This document shows, piece by piece, positions 39,322 to 50,265 of a stretch of 64,000 nucleotides of DNA (position 1 is the stretch's first letter; each line of letters opens with the position of its first letter). Source of the DNA: Zea mays (Eukaryota; Streptophyta; Magnoliopsida; Poales; Poaceae); contig NC_050101.1 in assembly GCF_902167145.1 (NCBI RefSeq), positions 181,098,428-181,162,427 on the forward strand, in the 5' to 3' direction. The position numbers and the translations under genes were made by a program. The notes below the pieces were generated by a model. The model ran no database searches. It was not told the DNA's origin and saw only the letters and a list, made by a program, of their open reading frames with translations.

Positions 39322-40339
39322 CAACTCTTCTAGAGCTTCTGGCAGAACCTGAATATTTTGGGGTACACGTAAGTTTTCACTAAAAAAAGATGAGTTGGAT
39401 CATTATGGAACAAAATTCACAAGTGATTCTAACAACTGTATGAAGAAAATATACTGTGTCTTCATATGGATTGCAGTTGTTCTTGAACCAAAGCCTTAAA
39501 AACTCCTGTGGTAATTAAATGATATATTCAGAAACCTCATTAAATATGAATCATAAGGTTTAAAGGCATAAAGTGCAATCAAGGATTCAAGGTAATCAGC
39601 CCATACATGATGTGTATGACTCAAAGGTAGTTTACCTTATCAACATTTTCAGGTTCAAGGCCAGATATGAATCTATATTCGTATGAATTAGCAATCCAAT
39701 ATCTGTTGGAGTCAGGAGTATGAACCTGCTTCATAAAAAGAGGATAATGATAGGAGATATACTGCCATATGATTGTGTGTATTATTGATTGCGGGAATAG
39801 TACACATATATAGGCAGGCGTACACAGGGATGAGAACAGGTGGCGCAGCACCTTAGGCTGGGCCTTAGACACACAGGAATGGCCAAGCCCACTGCCCACA
39901 CCACAGAAAAGGCATATTCTAGCAGATAACATTAATTTTATAAACCTAACTATTCAGCATTTCAATATCTCAAAAGTTACCATTCAATTGTACTCAACAT
40001 AATTATAAAAAAATAGATAATACTCAGAACAAAAAGTTTTCAACTACATGAAGTATCAGTTAATGATATAACAACTCTGCCTACATCTAAGCATATAATA
40101 ACTAGTTAGTACTATATGATTCTACATAATGCATTTTCACTGTTATGAACTTATGATGTCAGAATGCATATTTATATTCTTCCGCTAGTTACTAGGTAGA
40201 ATGAGCACAAGATTAAAAAGCTTTTGCAGAATAACGTCAGAAGTATAACCTCATCAATCAACACAATTGTCCCATCAGATGTTTTTCCAAACTCATACTT
40301 TGTGTCAACCAAAATTAATCCATTCTCTAAGGACACTTT
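39322..40339 (-). pseudogene. Captured fragment of SAICAR synthetase (purine biosynthesis), four exons
   Basis: Four minus-strand exons with usable GT/AG borders, each a multiple of three: 40339-40250 (ENGLILVDTKYEFGKTSDGT), 39725-39636 (VHTPDSNRYWIANSYEYRF, SGLEPENVDK), 39505-39455 (EFLRLWFKNNCNPYEDT) and 39348-39322 (VLPEALEEL). This is the C-terminal half of phosphoribosylaminoimidazole-succinocarboxamide synthase, which joins aspartate to CAIR in de novo purine synthesis (plastid in plants). The VDTKYEFG and HTPDSxRYW motifs are diagnostic. The N-terminal ATP-binding region and the last exons are absent. The frame through the four exons is open, so it could be spliced into a chimeric transcript. 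Confidence 0.9.
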
Positions 40340-40929
40340 CTGCCAATAGAAATCCGAAAACAGTATCAGCAAGTTACACAATTTCAACATAACTGCAACA
40401 CAGGAGACTACCAAGCAAACACATCATCTAAAACAAATAAGAACTGCAGGACATATACGGACTAAAGCACATTAAAGCAAAATTAGCGAACCATTTTTTG
40501 TAGTTTTTGCAAGTAGAATTAAATTGTAATAGTGAACATAGACCTAAAAAAACTCAACAGAAACAGAAAACATGATGATTCGCTACCTTTCCATATGCAA
40601 ACAAGCTAGCTCAAGGCTTTGCTTCCTGCCTCATGAAAATCTTATAACAGTGAGAATGGTACTCATGAAAATTTGCCAGATGGAGCTCAGCTAAATAGGG
40701 CCAACAGTTTCAGTTGCTAGGTAGCTAGTAGACAGTTGGTTTATATCCAGTTGCCACATGCATTCATTGGAGATTTTGAGCCGTGAACCTAGCCAAGTCA
40801 GATAAGGCCTAACTTAACTTATAACAAGGTGGGGGATGAGTCTAGATGTCTGAATCTTGAATCTAACAAAAATAAACTTCCCCAATAGCATAGCTAGGTA
40901 ACAAAAACTTGGGATGTAAAAAAACTCAC
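40340..40929. other. CACTA interior between the SAICAR synthetase and GT43 fragments
   Basis: AT-rich, intron-like sequence with no exon I can recognise. The capture boundary between the two genes lies somewhere here. Confidence 0.5.
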
Positions 40930-41640
40930 CCTTCAGGAAACTTGCTATCAGCCCGTGCTTCAACACGAAGCCACCACAGTAGGACATTCTTCCCACAGTT
41001 GCCCAGTGGCTCAACAGAGGACGGATCATTCAACAGAGTAAGTGGGTTCTCAATCTCCTCGCCATTCTCGCCCACAGCATCAAGATCCTTCACCCAGTCA
41101 GGCTTGTCGTCAGCCTCCTTCCACAACATCCTCGAGTTCAACACAAAACCAGCCCACTCCAAATCCCTGGGCAGAACAGGGGCAGCTTCACCAACAACTG
41201 TGGCCGTCTTCCCAGAGAAGGGCAATGAGTTGAACGTGTGCCATCCAATCAGATGCCCTGAGGAGTTGCAAGCAGGGCCATGGACTGGAAGAGGCATATT
41301 CTGCTTGTCCTCCTCGCTGAGCCGTAGTTGGTCTGTCGTGCCAGTATGCGCAAGGATTCCGACGGAGTGAGTGGAGGAGGCCGGTGAGGTGGAGCGCCTG
41401 GAACGCGCGTGAGTTGGTCGGGGTGACGGCGAGCACCTGCCTCGGCTCCTTGACGTCGTACCAGCGGTGCTGTTCCTCCTGCACGTGCTCTATGATCTGG
41501 TGCGCCCGCATCACCTCGACGGGGTCCAGGTGCGGCCACGGCCGGATCCGAATCCCGTGCCTCCCCAGCACGACATGACTCTGTGAGTTCCCGAGCGCCG
41601 CCCCCTTGTCGGCCGCATCACCTGCCTTAATGGTGGGGCG
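40930..41640 (-). pseudogene. Captured fragment of a GT43 glycosyltransferase (IRX9-like, xylan synthesis), internally deleted
   Basis: The upstream part (about 41630-41365) reads RIRPWPHLDPVEVMRAHQI ... QVLAVTPTNSRAFQALHLTG, the start of the GT43 catalytic domain. From about 41360 down, another frame reads VGILAHTGTTDQLRLSEEDK, WAGFVLNSRMLWKEA and VEPLGNCGKNVLLWWLRVEA, ending FPEG at a GTGAGT donor (40930/40929). The family's central segment, with the nucleotide-sugar-binding acidic motif, is missing between LLHSL and VGILAHTG, and the frames do not match. It is therefore a fragment of an IRX9-type gene (Golgi xylan backbone synthesis) with an internal deletion. GC content is high, as in grass first exons. 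The family call is from remembered conserved motifs. Confidence 0.82.
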
Positions 41641-41829
41641 GCGGAGCGCGTGCGGTGGGGCGGCGGCAGGGCCGCAGGGTGGCGAGGGCGGGCCGCGCTG
41701 GGTGGCGGCGCGCGAGCCGGCGCACGGTGGGGTGGGCGCGGGGTGGCGGCGGGCGCGCGCGGTAGACAGAGGGAAAGAAGAGAGACTCGTGGGATGAGAG
41801 ATTTAGGTTTTTGGGTTATGTTAGATGGT
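41641..41829. other. GC-rich segment upstream of the GT43 fragment
   Basis: Very GC-rich, purine/G-biased on the plus strand up to about 41770. It is probably 5' coding or UTR sequence captured with the GT43 gene; no motif supports a separate gene. Confidence 0.45.
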
Positions 41830-42020
41830 GTCTACGTGGCCCACGAATTTAAGTTAAGAATGTGGGTACCCACGCTCCTAATACGATAAGTTCGACGGTT
41901 TTACCACGGGCCCACGAATTTAATCTAAGAACGTGGGTACACACGTTCTTAACTTAACCCACGAACATAACTCAATTAAGAACGTCGGTACCCACGTTCT
42001 TAAATTAACCCACGAACATT
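41830..42020. repeat. Right subterminal repeat region of the CACTA element
   Basis: Copies of aagaacgtgggt, gtacccacgttctta and aagttcgacgg, mirroring the left subterminal zone, though with fewer cgtcgaactt cores. Confidence 0.82.
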
Positions 42021-42038
42021 TATTAGTATCTTGTAGTG

Positions 42039-42418
42039 GATGATCAAAGGCCACACAACTCCCATTTTTGTCGAAAATAGCATGAAGGACTATTTTCAAT
42101 AATACCGAAGGCTAACACCAATGGATTTTTGGCCAAAAAATGGTCTCCACCAGAAAACCAAGAATGTGATCTATGGCAAGGAAACATATGAGGGGTGATG
42201 TGTAAGAGCCTCTAATCGATGATCTATGGCCACACAACCTTCATTTTGCCGAAAATAGCCATGCACGACCATTTTCAATAATACTGAAGGCTAACACCTA
42301 CGGATTTTTGACCAAGAAACGGTCTCCACCAAAAATCCAAGAATATGATCTATGGCAAGGAAACATTTGTGGGGTGAGGTGTACGAGCCTCTGGTCGATG
42401 ATCAATGGCCACACAACA
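42039..42418 (+). repeat. knob180, F orientation, about 2 monomers
   Basis: Starts mid-monomer (gatgatcaaaggcc) right at the CACTA end. The monomers are the reverse complement of 22441-22830 (shared caatggatttttggcc and cagaaaaccaagaa variants) and end in junction J2. Confidence 0.92.
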
Positions 42419-42443
42419 CACATAAACATAAACTCATATTGAT
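42419..42443. other. Recurrent TR-1/knob180 junction J2, inverted copy
   Basis: aactcatattgatgtgttta (about 42431-42450), the reverse complement of the spacer at 22411-22430. Confidence 0.85.
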
Positions 42444-45074
42444 GTGTTTATGTCCACTGAAGTAAAACATCGCACATCATTATGCCACATCGTTTCTAAA
42501 AATAAAATAAAGACCATGAGAAATTTAGCCAAATTGCACGAGAGAACTGTCCAAAATAGGTTATGGTTGTAAGGAATCTTCTTTCCACCAAACAGTTGCT
42601 AATAAGTAGGAATATAAAGAATTCAAAACAATATATCATCTTTTAAACTAAAAATCATGTTTCCCTGATGTCAAGGGTATTGTATTTGCACGAGAGGGTA
42701 TTAGAGTACAACTATTCGATGAAGACGTTATTGAGCTAGCTAATGACCTTTTGTGATACCAGGTTTCCTATAATCCCCTCTATTCAAGGCATAGCTAGAC
42801 GGTGTTTATGTCCACTCAAGAAAAACAACACACATCAATATGCCACATTGTTTCTCAAAATAAAATAATGACCATGGAAAATTTATCCAAATTGAGTGAG
42901 AGAACTGTCCAAACATAGGTTAAGGTTGTAAGGCACATTTTTTCCACCATACCATTGCTAAAAAGTTGCAATATAGAGAATTCAAACAATAGATCACATT
43001 TTAAACCACAAATGACGTTTCTTTTATTTTAAGGGCACTATATTCGCACGAGAGGGTATTAGAGTGCAACTAGTGGATGAAGACGTTATTGGGCTAGCTA
43101 ATGACTTTTGTGATACCAGGTTTCCAATAATCTCCTCTATTCAAGGCATACCTAGATGGTGATTATGTCCACTCAAGTATAACACCATACATCATTATGC
43201 CACACCGTTTCTCAAAATAAAATAAAGACCATGGGAAATTTAGCCAAATTGCGTGAGAGAACTGTCCAAATATAGGTTAAGGTTGTAAGGCACCTTTTTC
43301 CACCGTACAATTGCTAAAAAGTTGGAATATAAAGAATTCAAAACAATAGATCACCTTTTATACCACAAATGACGTTTCCCTGATGTCAAGGGCATTGTAA
43401 TTGCACGTGAGGGTATTAGAGTACAACTAGTGGATGAAGACGTCATTGGGCTAGAAAATGACATTTTGTGATACCATGTTTCCTATAATCCCCTCTATTC
43501 AAGGCATACCTACACGGTGTTTATGTCCACACAAGAAAATCAAAACACATCAATATGCCACATTGATTCTAAAAATAAAATAATGGCCTTGGAAAATTTA
43601 GCCAAATTACGTGAGTGAACTGTCCAAACATAGGTTAAGGTTGTAAGGCACCTTTTTTCCACCATACAGTTGCGAAAAAGTTGGAATATAAAGAATTCAA
43701 AACAATAGATCACCTTTTAAACCTCAAATGACGTTTCTATGATATTGAGGGCATTGTATTCACACAAGACGGTATTAGAGTGCAACTAGTGGTTGATGAC
43801 GTTATTGGGCTAGCTAATGACCTTTTGTGATACCAGGTTTCCTATAATCCCCTCTATTCAAGGCATACCTAGATGGTGTTTATGTCCACTCAAGTAAAAC
43901 ACCGCACATCATTTTTGCCACATCGTTTCTCAAAATAAAATAAAGACCATGGGAAATTTATCCAAATTGCGTGTGAGATCTGTCCAAACAAAGGTTACGG
44001 TTGTAAGGCACCTTTTTTCCACCATACAGATGCTAAAAGGTTGGAATATAAAGAATTCAAAACAATATATCACATTTTAAACCTCAAATGTCGTTTCTAT
44101 GATATTGAGGGCATTGTATTCACACGAGTGGGTTTTAGGGTACAACCAGTGGATGAAGACATTATTGGGCTAGCTAATGATCTTTTGTGATACCAGGTTT
44201 CCTATAATCCCCTGTATTCAAGGTATACCTAGATGGCGTTTCTGTCCACTCAAGTAAAACACCACACATCATTATGCCACATCATTTCTCAAAATATAAT
44301 AAAGACCATGTGAAATTTAGCCAAATTGCGTGAGAGAACTGTCCAAACATAGGTTAAGGTTGTATGACACCTTTTTTCCACCATACAGTTGCTAAAATGT
44401 AGGAATATAAAGAATTAAAAGTAATAGATCAACTTTTAAAGTAAAAATGACGTTTCCCTTATGTCAATGGCATTGTATTCACACGAGAGGGTATTAGAAT
44501 ACAACTACTGGATAAACACGTTAGTGGGCTAGCTAATGACCTTTTGTGATAACAGGTTTCCTATAACCCCTCTATTCAAGGCATACTTAGACGATGATTA
44601 TGTCCACTCAAGTAAAACTCCACACATCAATTTGCCACATCGTTTCTCAAAATAAAATAAAGACCATGGAAAATTTTGCCAAACTACATGGGAGAACTGT
44701 CCAAACATATGTTAAGGTTGTAAGGCACCATTTTTCCACCATACAGTTGCTAAAAAGTTTGAATATAAAGAATTCAATTCATAGATCACCTTTTAAACCA
44801 CAACTGACATTTCCTTGATGTCAAGGGCATTGCATTGGCACGAGAGGGTATTAGAGTACAACTAGTGGATGAAGATGTCATTGGGCTAGCTAATGACCTT
44901 TTGTGATACCAGGTTTCCTATAATCCACTCTATTCAAGGCATACCTAGTCGTGTTTATGTCCACTCAAGAAAAACAAAACACATCAATATGCCACATCGT
45001 TTCTCAAAATAAAATAATGACCATGGAAAATTTAGCCAAATTACATGAGTGAACTGTCCAAACATAGGTTAAGG
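42444..45074 (+). repeat. TR-1 array, F orientation, about 7.3 units
   Basis: F units. Their variants are the reverse complement of the 50266-52509 R array: for example gtataacaccatacatc at about 43176 against its complement at about 52125, and the short cctagtcgtgttta at 44944 against about 51070. Confidence 0.9.
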
Positions 45075-46254
45075 TCAGTAGCTAGCCCAACAATGTCTTC
45101 ATCCACTAGTTGTACTCTAATACCCTCTCATGTGAATACAATGCCCTCAATATCATGGAAACATCATTTGAGGTTTAAAAGGTGATCTATTGTTTTGAAT
45201 TCTTTATATTCCAACTTTTTAGCAACTGTATGGTGGAAAAAAGGTGCCTTACAACCATAACCTATGTTTGGACAATTCACTCATGCAATTTGGCTAAATT
45301 TTCCATGGTCTTTATTTTATTTTGAGAAACGATGTGGCATATTGAATAGAGGGGATTATAGGAAACCTAGAGGGGATTATATGAAACCTAGAATCACAAA
45401 AGGTCATTAGCTAGCCCAATGACGTCTTCATCCACTAGTTGTGCTCTAATACCCTCTCGTGCTATTACAATACCCTTGATATCAGGGAAACGTCATTTGT
45501 AGTTTAAAAGGTTATCTATTGTATTGAATTCTTTATATTCCAACTTTTTGCATGGTTTAAAAAAATGTGCCCTACAACGTTAACCTATGTTTGGACAGGT
45601 CTCTCATGCAATTTGGCTAAAATTTTCATGGTCTTTATTTTATTTTGAGAAACGATGTTGCAAATTGAAGTGTGGTGTTTTACTTGAGTGGACATAAACA
45701 CCGTTTAAGTATGCCTTGAATAGAGGGGATTATAGGAAACATATTATCACAAAAGGTCATTAGCTAGCCCACTAATGTCTTCATTCAGTGTGTTGTACTC
45801 TAATACCCTCTCATGCGAATACAATGCCCTCATTACCATAGAAACACTATTTTTAGTTTCAAAGTTGGTCTATTCTTTTGAATTCTTTATATTCCAACTT
45901 CTTAGCAACTGTATGATGGAAAAAGGTGCCTTACAACCTTAACCTATGTTTGGATAGATTTCTTACATAATTTGGCTAAATTTCCCATGGTCTTAATTTT
46001 ATTTTGAGAAACAATGTGGCATAATAAAGTGTAGTGTTTTACTTGAGTGGACATAAACACCATCTAGGTATGCCTTGAATAGAGGGGATTATAGGAAACC
46101 GGTATCACAAAAGGTCATTAGCTAGCCCAATAACGTCTTCATCCACTAGTTGTACTCTAATACTCACTCATGTGAATACAATGCAGTCAATATCATAGAA
46201 ACGTGATTTGAGGTTTAAAAGCTGATCTATTGTTTTGAATTCTATATATTCCAA
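45075..46254 (-). repeat. TR-1 array, R orientation, about 3.3 units
   Basis: Flip at about 45074 (ggttaaggt|cagtagctagccc), a centre different from centres 1 and 2. It contains the short unit, the ccatgcaaaa variant and the micro-duplication shared with 18755-18800. It ends at J1. Confidence 0.9.
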
Positions 46255-49200
46255 CAGACCATTTCCAGGTCATAAATCATAGGTGTTACCCTTCTGTATT
46301 ATTGAAAATGGTCATTCATGGCTATTTTCGACAAAAATGGGGTTGTGTGGCCATTGATCATCGACCAGAGGCTCGTACATCACACCCCACAAATGTTTCC
46401 TTGCCATAGATCACATTCTTGGATTTCTGGTGGAGACCATTTGTTGATCAAAAATCCGTAGGTGTTAGCCTTCGGTATTATTGAAATAGTCGTCCATGCA
46501 ATTATCGACAAAAATGTGGGTTGTGTGGCCATTTATCATCGACCAAAGGCTCGTACAACCCACCCCACAAATGTTTCCTTCCCATAGATCACAATCTTGG
46601 ATTTCTGGTGGAGTCCATTTCTTGGTCAAAAATTCGTAGGTGTTACCCTTTGGTATTATTAAAAATGGTCGTTCATGCTATTTTCGAAAAAATGGGGGTT
46701 GTGTGGTCATTGATCAATGACGAGAGGCTCGTACACCTAACCCCACATATGTTTACTTGCCATAGATCACATTCTTGGATTTCTATTGGATACCATTTCT
46801 TGGCCAAAAATTGTAGGTGTTATCCTTCGGTATTATTGAAAATTGTCGTTCATGCTATTTTCAACAAAAATAGGGGTTGTGTGGCCATTAATCATCGACC
46901 AAAGGCTCGTACACCTCATCCCACATATGTTTTATTGCCATAGATAAAATGTTTGGATTTCTGGTGGAGACCAAATCTTAGTAAAAATGTGTAGGTGTTA
47001 GCCTTCGGTATTATTGAAAATGCCCGTTCATGCTATTTTCGACAAAAATGGGGGTTGTGTGGCCATTGGTCATTGACCAGAGGCTCGTACACCTCACCCC
47101 ACATATGTTTCCTTGCCATAGATCACATTCTGTTTGACTCTATTTATTGGTAAAATATTTGTAGGTGTTAGCCTTCGGTATTATTGAAAATGGTCATTCA
47201 CGCTATTTTCGAAAAAATATGGGTTGTGTGGCCATTGATCATCGACCAGGGGTTCGTACACCTGACCCCACATATTTTTCTTTGCCATAGATCACATTCT
47301 TGGATTTCTAGTGGAGGCCATATCTTGGTGAGAAATCAGTAGGTGTTAGCCTTCTGTATTATTGAATATGGTAGTTCATGTTATTTTCGACAAAAATGGG
47401 GGTTGTGTGGCCATTGATCATCGACCAGAGGCTCGTACACCTAACCCCACATGTGTTTCCTTGCCATAGATCACAATCTTGGATTTCTGGTAGAGACCAT
47501 TTCATGGTCAAAAATCTGTAGGTGTTAGCCTTCAGTTTTATTAAAAATGGTCGTTCATGGCTATTTTCGAAAGAAATGGGGGTTGTGTGGCTATTGATCA
47601 TCAACTAGAGGCTCTTACACCTCACCCCACATATGTTTCTTTGCCAGAGATCACATTATTGGATTTCTGGTGGAGACCATTTGTTGGTGAAAAATCCGTA
47701 GGTGTTAGCCTTCGGTATTATTGAAAATGGTCGTTCTTGGCTATTTTCTACAAAAATGAGGGTTGTGTGGCCATTGATCATCGACTAGAGGCTCGTACAC
47801 CTATCCACACATATTTTTGGTGGTGACCATTTCTTGGTCAAAAATCTATATTTGTTAGCCTTCGGTATTATTGAAAATGGTCGTTCATGCTATTTTCAAC
47901 AAAAATGGGGGTTGTGTGGCCATTAGTCATCTACTAGAGGCTCGTACACCTCACCCCACATATGTTTCCTTGACATAGATCACATTCTTGGATTTCTGGT
48001 GGAGACCATTTCTTGGTCAACAATCTGTAGGTGATAGACTTCGGTATTATTGAAAATGGCCGTTCATGCTATTTTCGACAAAAATGGGGGTTGTGTAGCC
48101 ATTGATCATCGACCATAGGCTCGTACACATGACCCCACATGTGTTTCCTTACCATAGATCACAATTTTGGATATCTGTTGGAGACCATTTCTTGGTCAAA
48201 AATCTGTAGGTGTTAGCCTTCAGTATTATTGAAAATGGTCATTCATGCTATTTTCGACATCCTTGGATTTCTAGGGGAGACCATTTCTTGGTCAAAAATC
48301 CGTAGGTGTTAGCCTTTGGTATTATTGAAAATGGTCATACATGCTATTTTCAGAAAAATAGGTGTTATGTGGCCATTAATCATCAACTAGAGGCTCATAC
48401 ACCTCACCCCACATATGTTTGCTTGCCATAGATTGCATTCTTGAATTTTTGGTGGAGTCCATTTCTTGGTCAAAAATCCGTAGGTGTTATCCTTCGGTTA
48501 TTAAAATGGTCGTCCATGCAATTTTCGAGAAAAATGTGGGTTGTGTGGCCATTGATCATCGACTAGAGGCTCGTACACTTCACCCCACATATGTTTACTT
48601 GCCATAGATCACATTCTTGGTTTTCTGGTGAAAACCATTTATTGGTCAAAAATTCGTAGGTGTTAGCCTTCGGTATTATTGAAAATGGTGCTTCATGCTA
48701 TTTTCGACAAACAATAAGGGTTGTGTGGCCATTGATCATCGACCAGAGGCTCGTACAATTCCCCACACATATGTTTCCTTGCCATATATCACATTCTTGG
48801 ATTTCTGGTAGAGACCATTTTTTGGTCAAAAATCCGTAGGTGTTAGCCTTCAGTATTATTGAAAATGGTTGTTCATGGCTATTTTCGACAGAAATGGGGG
48901 TTGTGTGGCCATTGATCATCGACCAGAGCCTCGTACACCTCACCCCACATATGTTTCCTTGACATAGATCACATTCTTCGATTTCTGGTGGAGACAATTT
49001 CTTAGTCAAAAATTTGTAGGTGTTAGCCTTCGATACTATTGAAAATGGTCGTTCATGCTATTTTCAACAAAAATAGGGGTTGTGTGGCCATTGATCATAG
49101 ACCAGAGGCTCGTACACTTCACCCCGCATATGTTTCCTTGCCGTAGATCACATTCTTGGATTTCTGGTGGAGGCCATTACTTGGTCAAAAATCCGTAGGT

Positions 49201-50265
49201 GTTGGCCTTCCGTATTATTGAAAATGGTCGTTCATGCTATTTTCGACAAAAATAGGGGCTGTGTGGCCATTGATCAGCGACCAGAGGCTCGTACACCTCA
49301 CCCCACATATGTTTCCTTTCCATAGATCACATTCTTGGATTTCTGGTGGAGAACATTTCTTGGTCAAAAATTCGTAGGTGTTAGCCTTTGGTATTTTTGA
49401 AAATGGCTGGTCATAATATTTTCGAAAAAATGGGGGTTGTGTGGCCACTAATCGTCGACCAGAGCCTCGTACACCTGACAACACATATGTTTCCTGTTCA
49501 TAGATCACATTCTTGGATTTCTGGTGGAGACAATTTCTTATTAAAAATCCGTAGGGGTTAGCCTTCGGCATTATTGAAATGGTCATTCATGCAATTTTCG
49601 ACAACCTTGAATTTCTAGGGGAGACCATTTCTTGGTCAAAAATCTGTAGGTGCTAGCCTTCAGTATTATTGAAAATGTTTGTTCATGCTATTGTTGACAA
49701 AAATGGGGGTTGTGTGGCCATTGATCATCGACTAGAGGCTCGTACACCTCACCCCACATATGTTTGCTTGCCACAAATTGCATCCTTGGATTTCTGGTGG
49801 AGACCATTTCTTCATCAAAAAAATCCGTTTGTGTTATCCTTCGGTATTATTGAAAATGGTCGTTCATGCAATTTTCAACAAAAATGTCTGTTGTGTGGCC
49901 ATTGATCATCGACTAGAGGCTCGTTCATAGGTGCTAGCCTTCGATATTATTGAAAATTGTCATTCATGCTATTATTGACAAAATTTGGGGTATTGTGGCC
50001 ATTGATCATCGACCAGAGGCTCGTACACCTCACCCCACATAGGTTACCTTGTCACAGATCACGTTCTTGGAATCCTGGTGGAGACCATTTCTTGGTCAAA
50101 AAATTTGTAGGTGTTAGGCTTTGGTATTATTGAAAATGGTCGTTCTTGGCTATTTTCGACTAAAATGGGGGTTATGTGGCCATTGATCATCGACCACAGG
50201 CTCGTACACCTCACCCCACATATGTTTCCTTGCCATAGATCACATTCTTGGATTTCTAGTCGATA
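46255..50265 (-). repeat. knob180 array, R orientation, about 22 monomers
   Basis: The first ~3.3 kb is a monomer-by-monomer direct duplicate of 13816-16934: the cattctgtttgactc monomer at 47127, the ttgaatatggtagttc monomer at 47362, and cctgacaacacatatg at 49478. Truncated monomers lie at about 49600 and 49925. It joins TR-1 at about 50265 (tctagtcgataatgttctct). Confidence 0.92.

Larger units (their letters stand above)
37319..42038. mobile_element. Non-autonomous CACTA (En/Spm-like) transposon carrying host-gene fragments, 4720 bp
   Basis: Left end CACTACAGGAAAC at 37319; right end ...ATCTTGTAGTG at 42038, whose reverse complement is CACTACAAGAT, so the terminal inverted repeats match at most of the first dozen positions. 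Both subterminal zones (37340-37710 and 41830-42020) are packed with short direct and inverted copies of motifs such as aagttcgacgg and aagaacgtgggt, the transposase-binding-type repeats expected of CACTA elements. No transposase frame is visible. The interior holds fragments of three host genes, all on the minus strand. Expected 3-bp target duplications are absent: aaa on the left, gat on the right, with TR-1 on one side and knob180 on the other. Confidence 0.9.

Noticed and set aside
41606..41889. Gly/Ala/Arg-rich open frames at the right of the CACTA element
   Set aside because: GC-rich filler or UTR; no homology recognised and on the strand opposite to the captured GT43 fragment.
37319..42038. 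Intact host genes inside the CACTA element
   Set aside because: Each is missing its start, its end or both; the kinase and GT43 pieces also carry a frameshift and a deletion.
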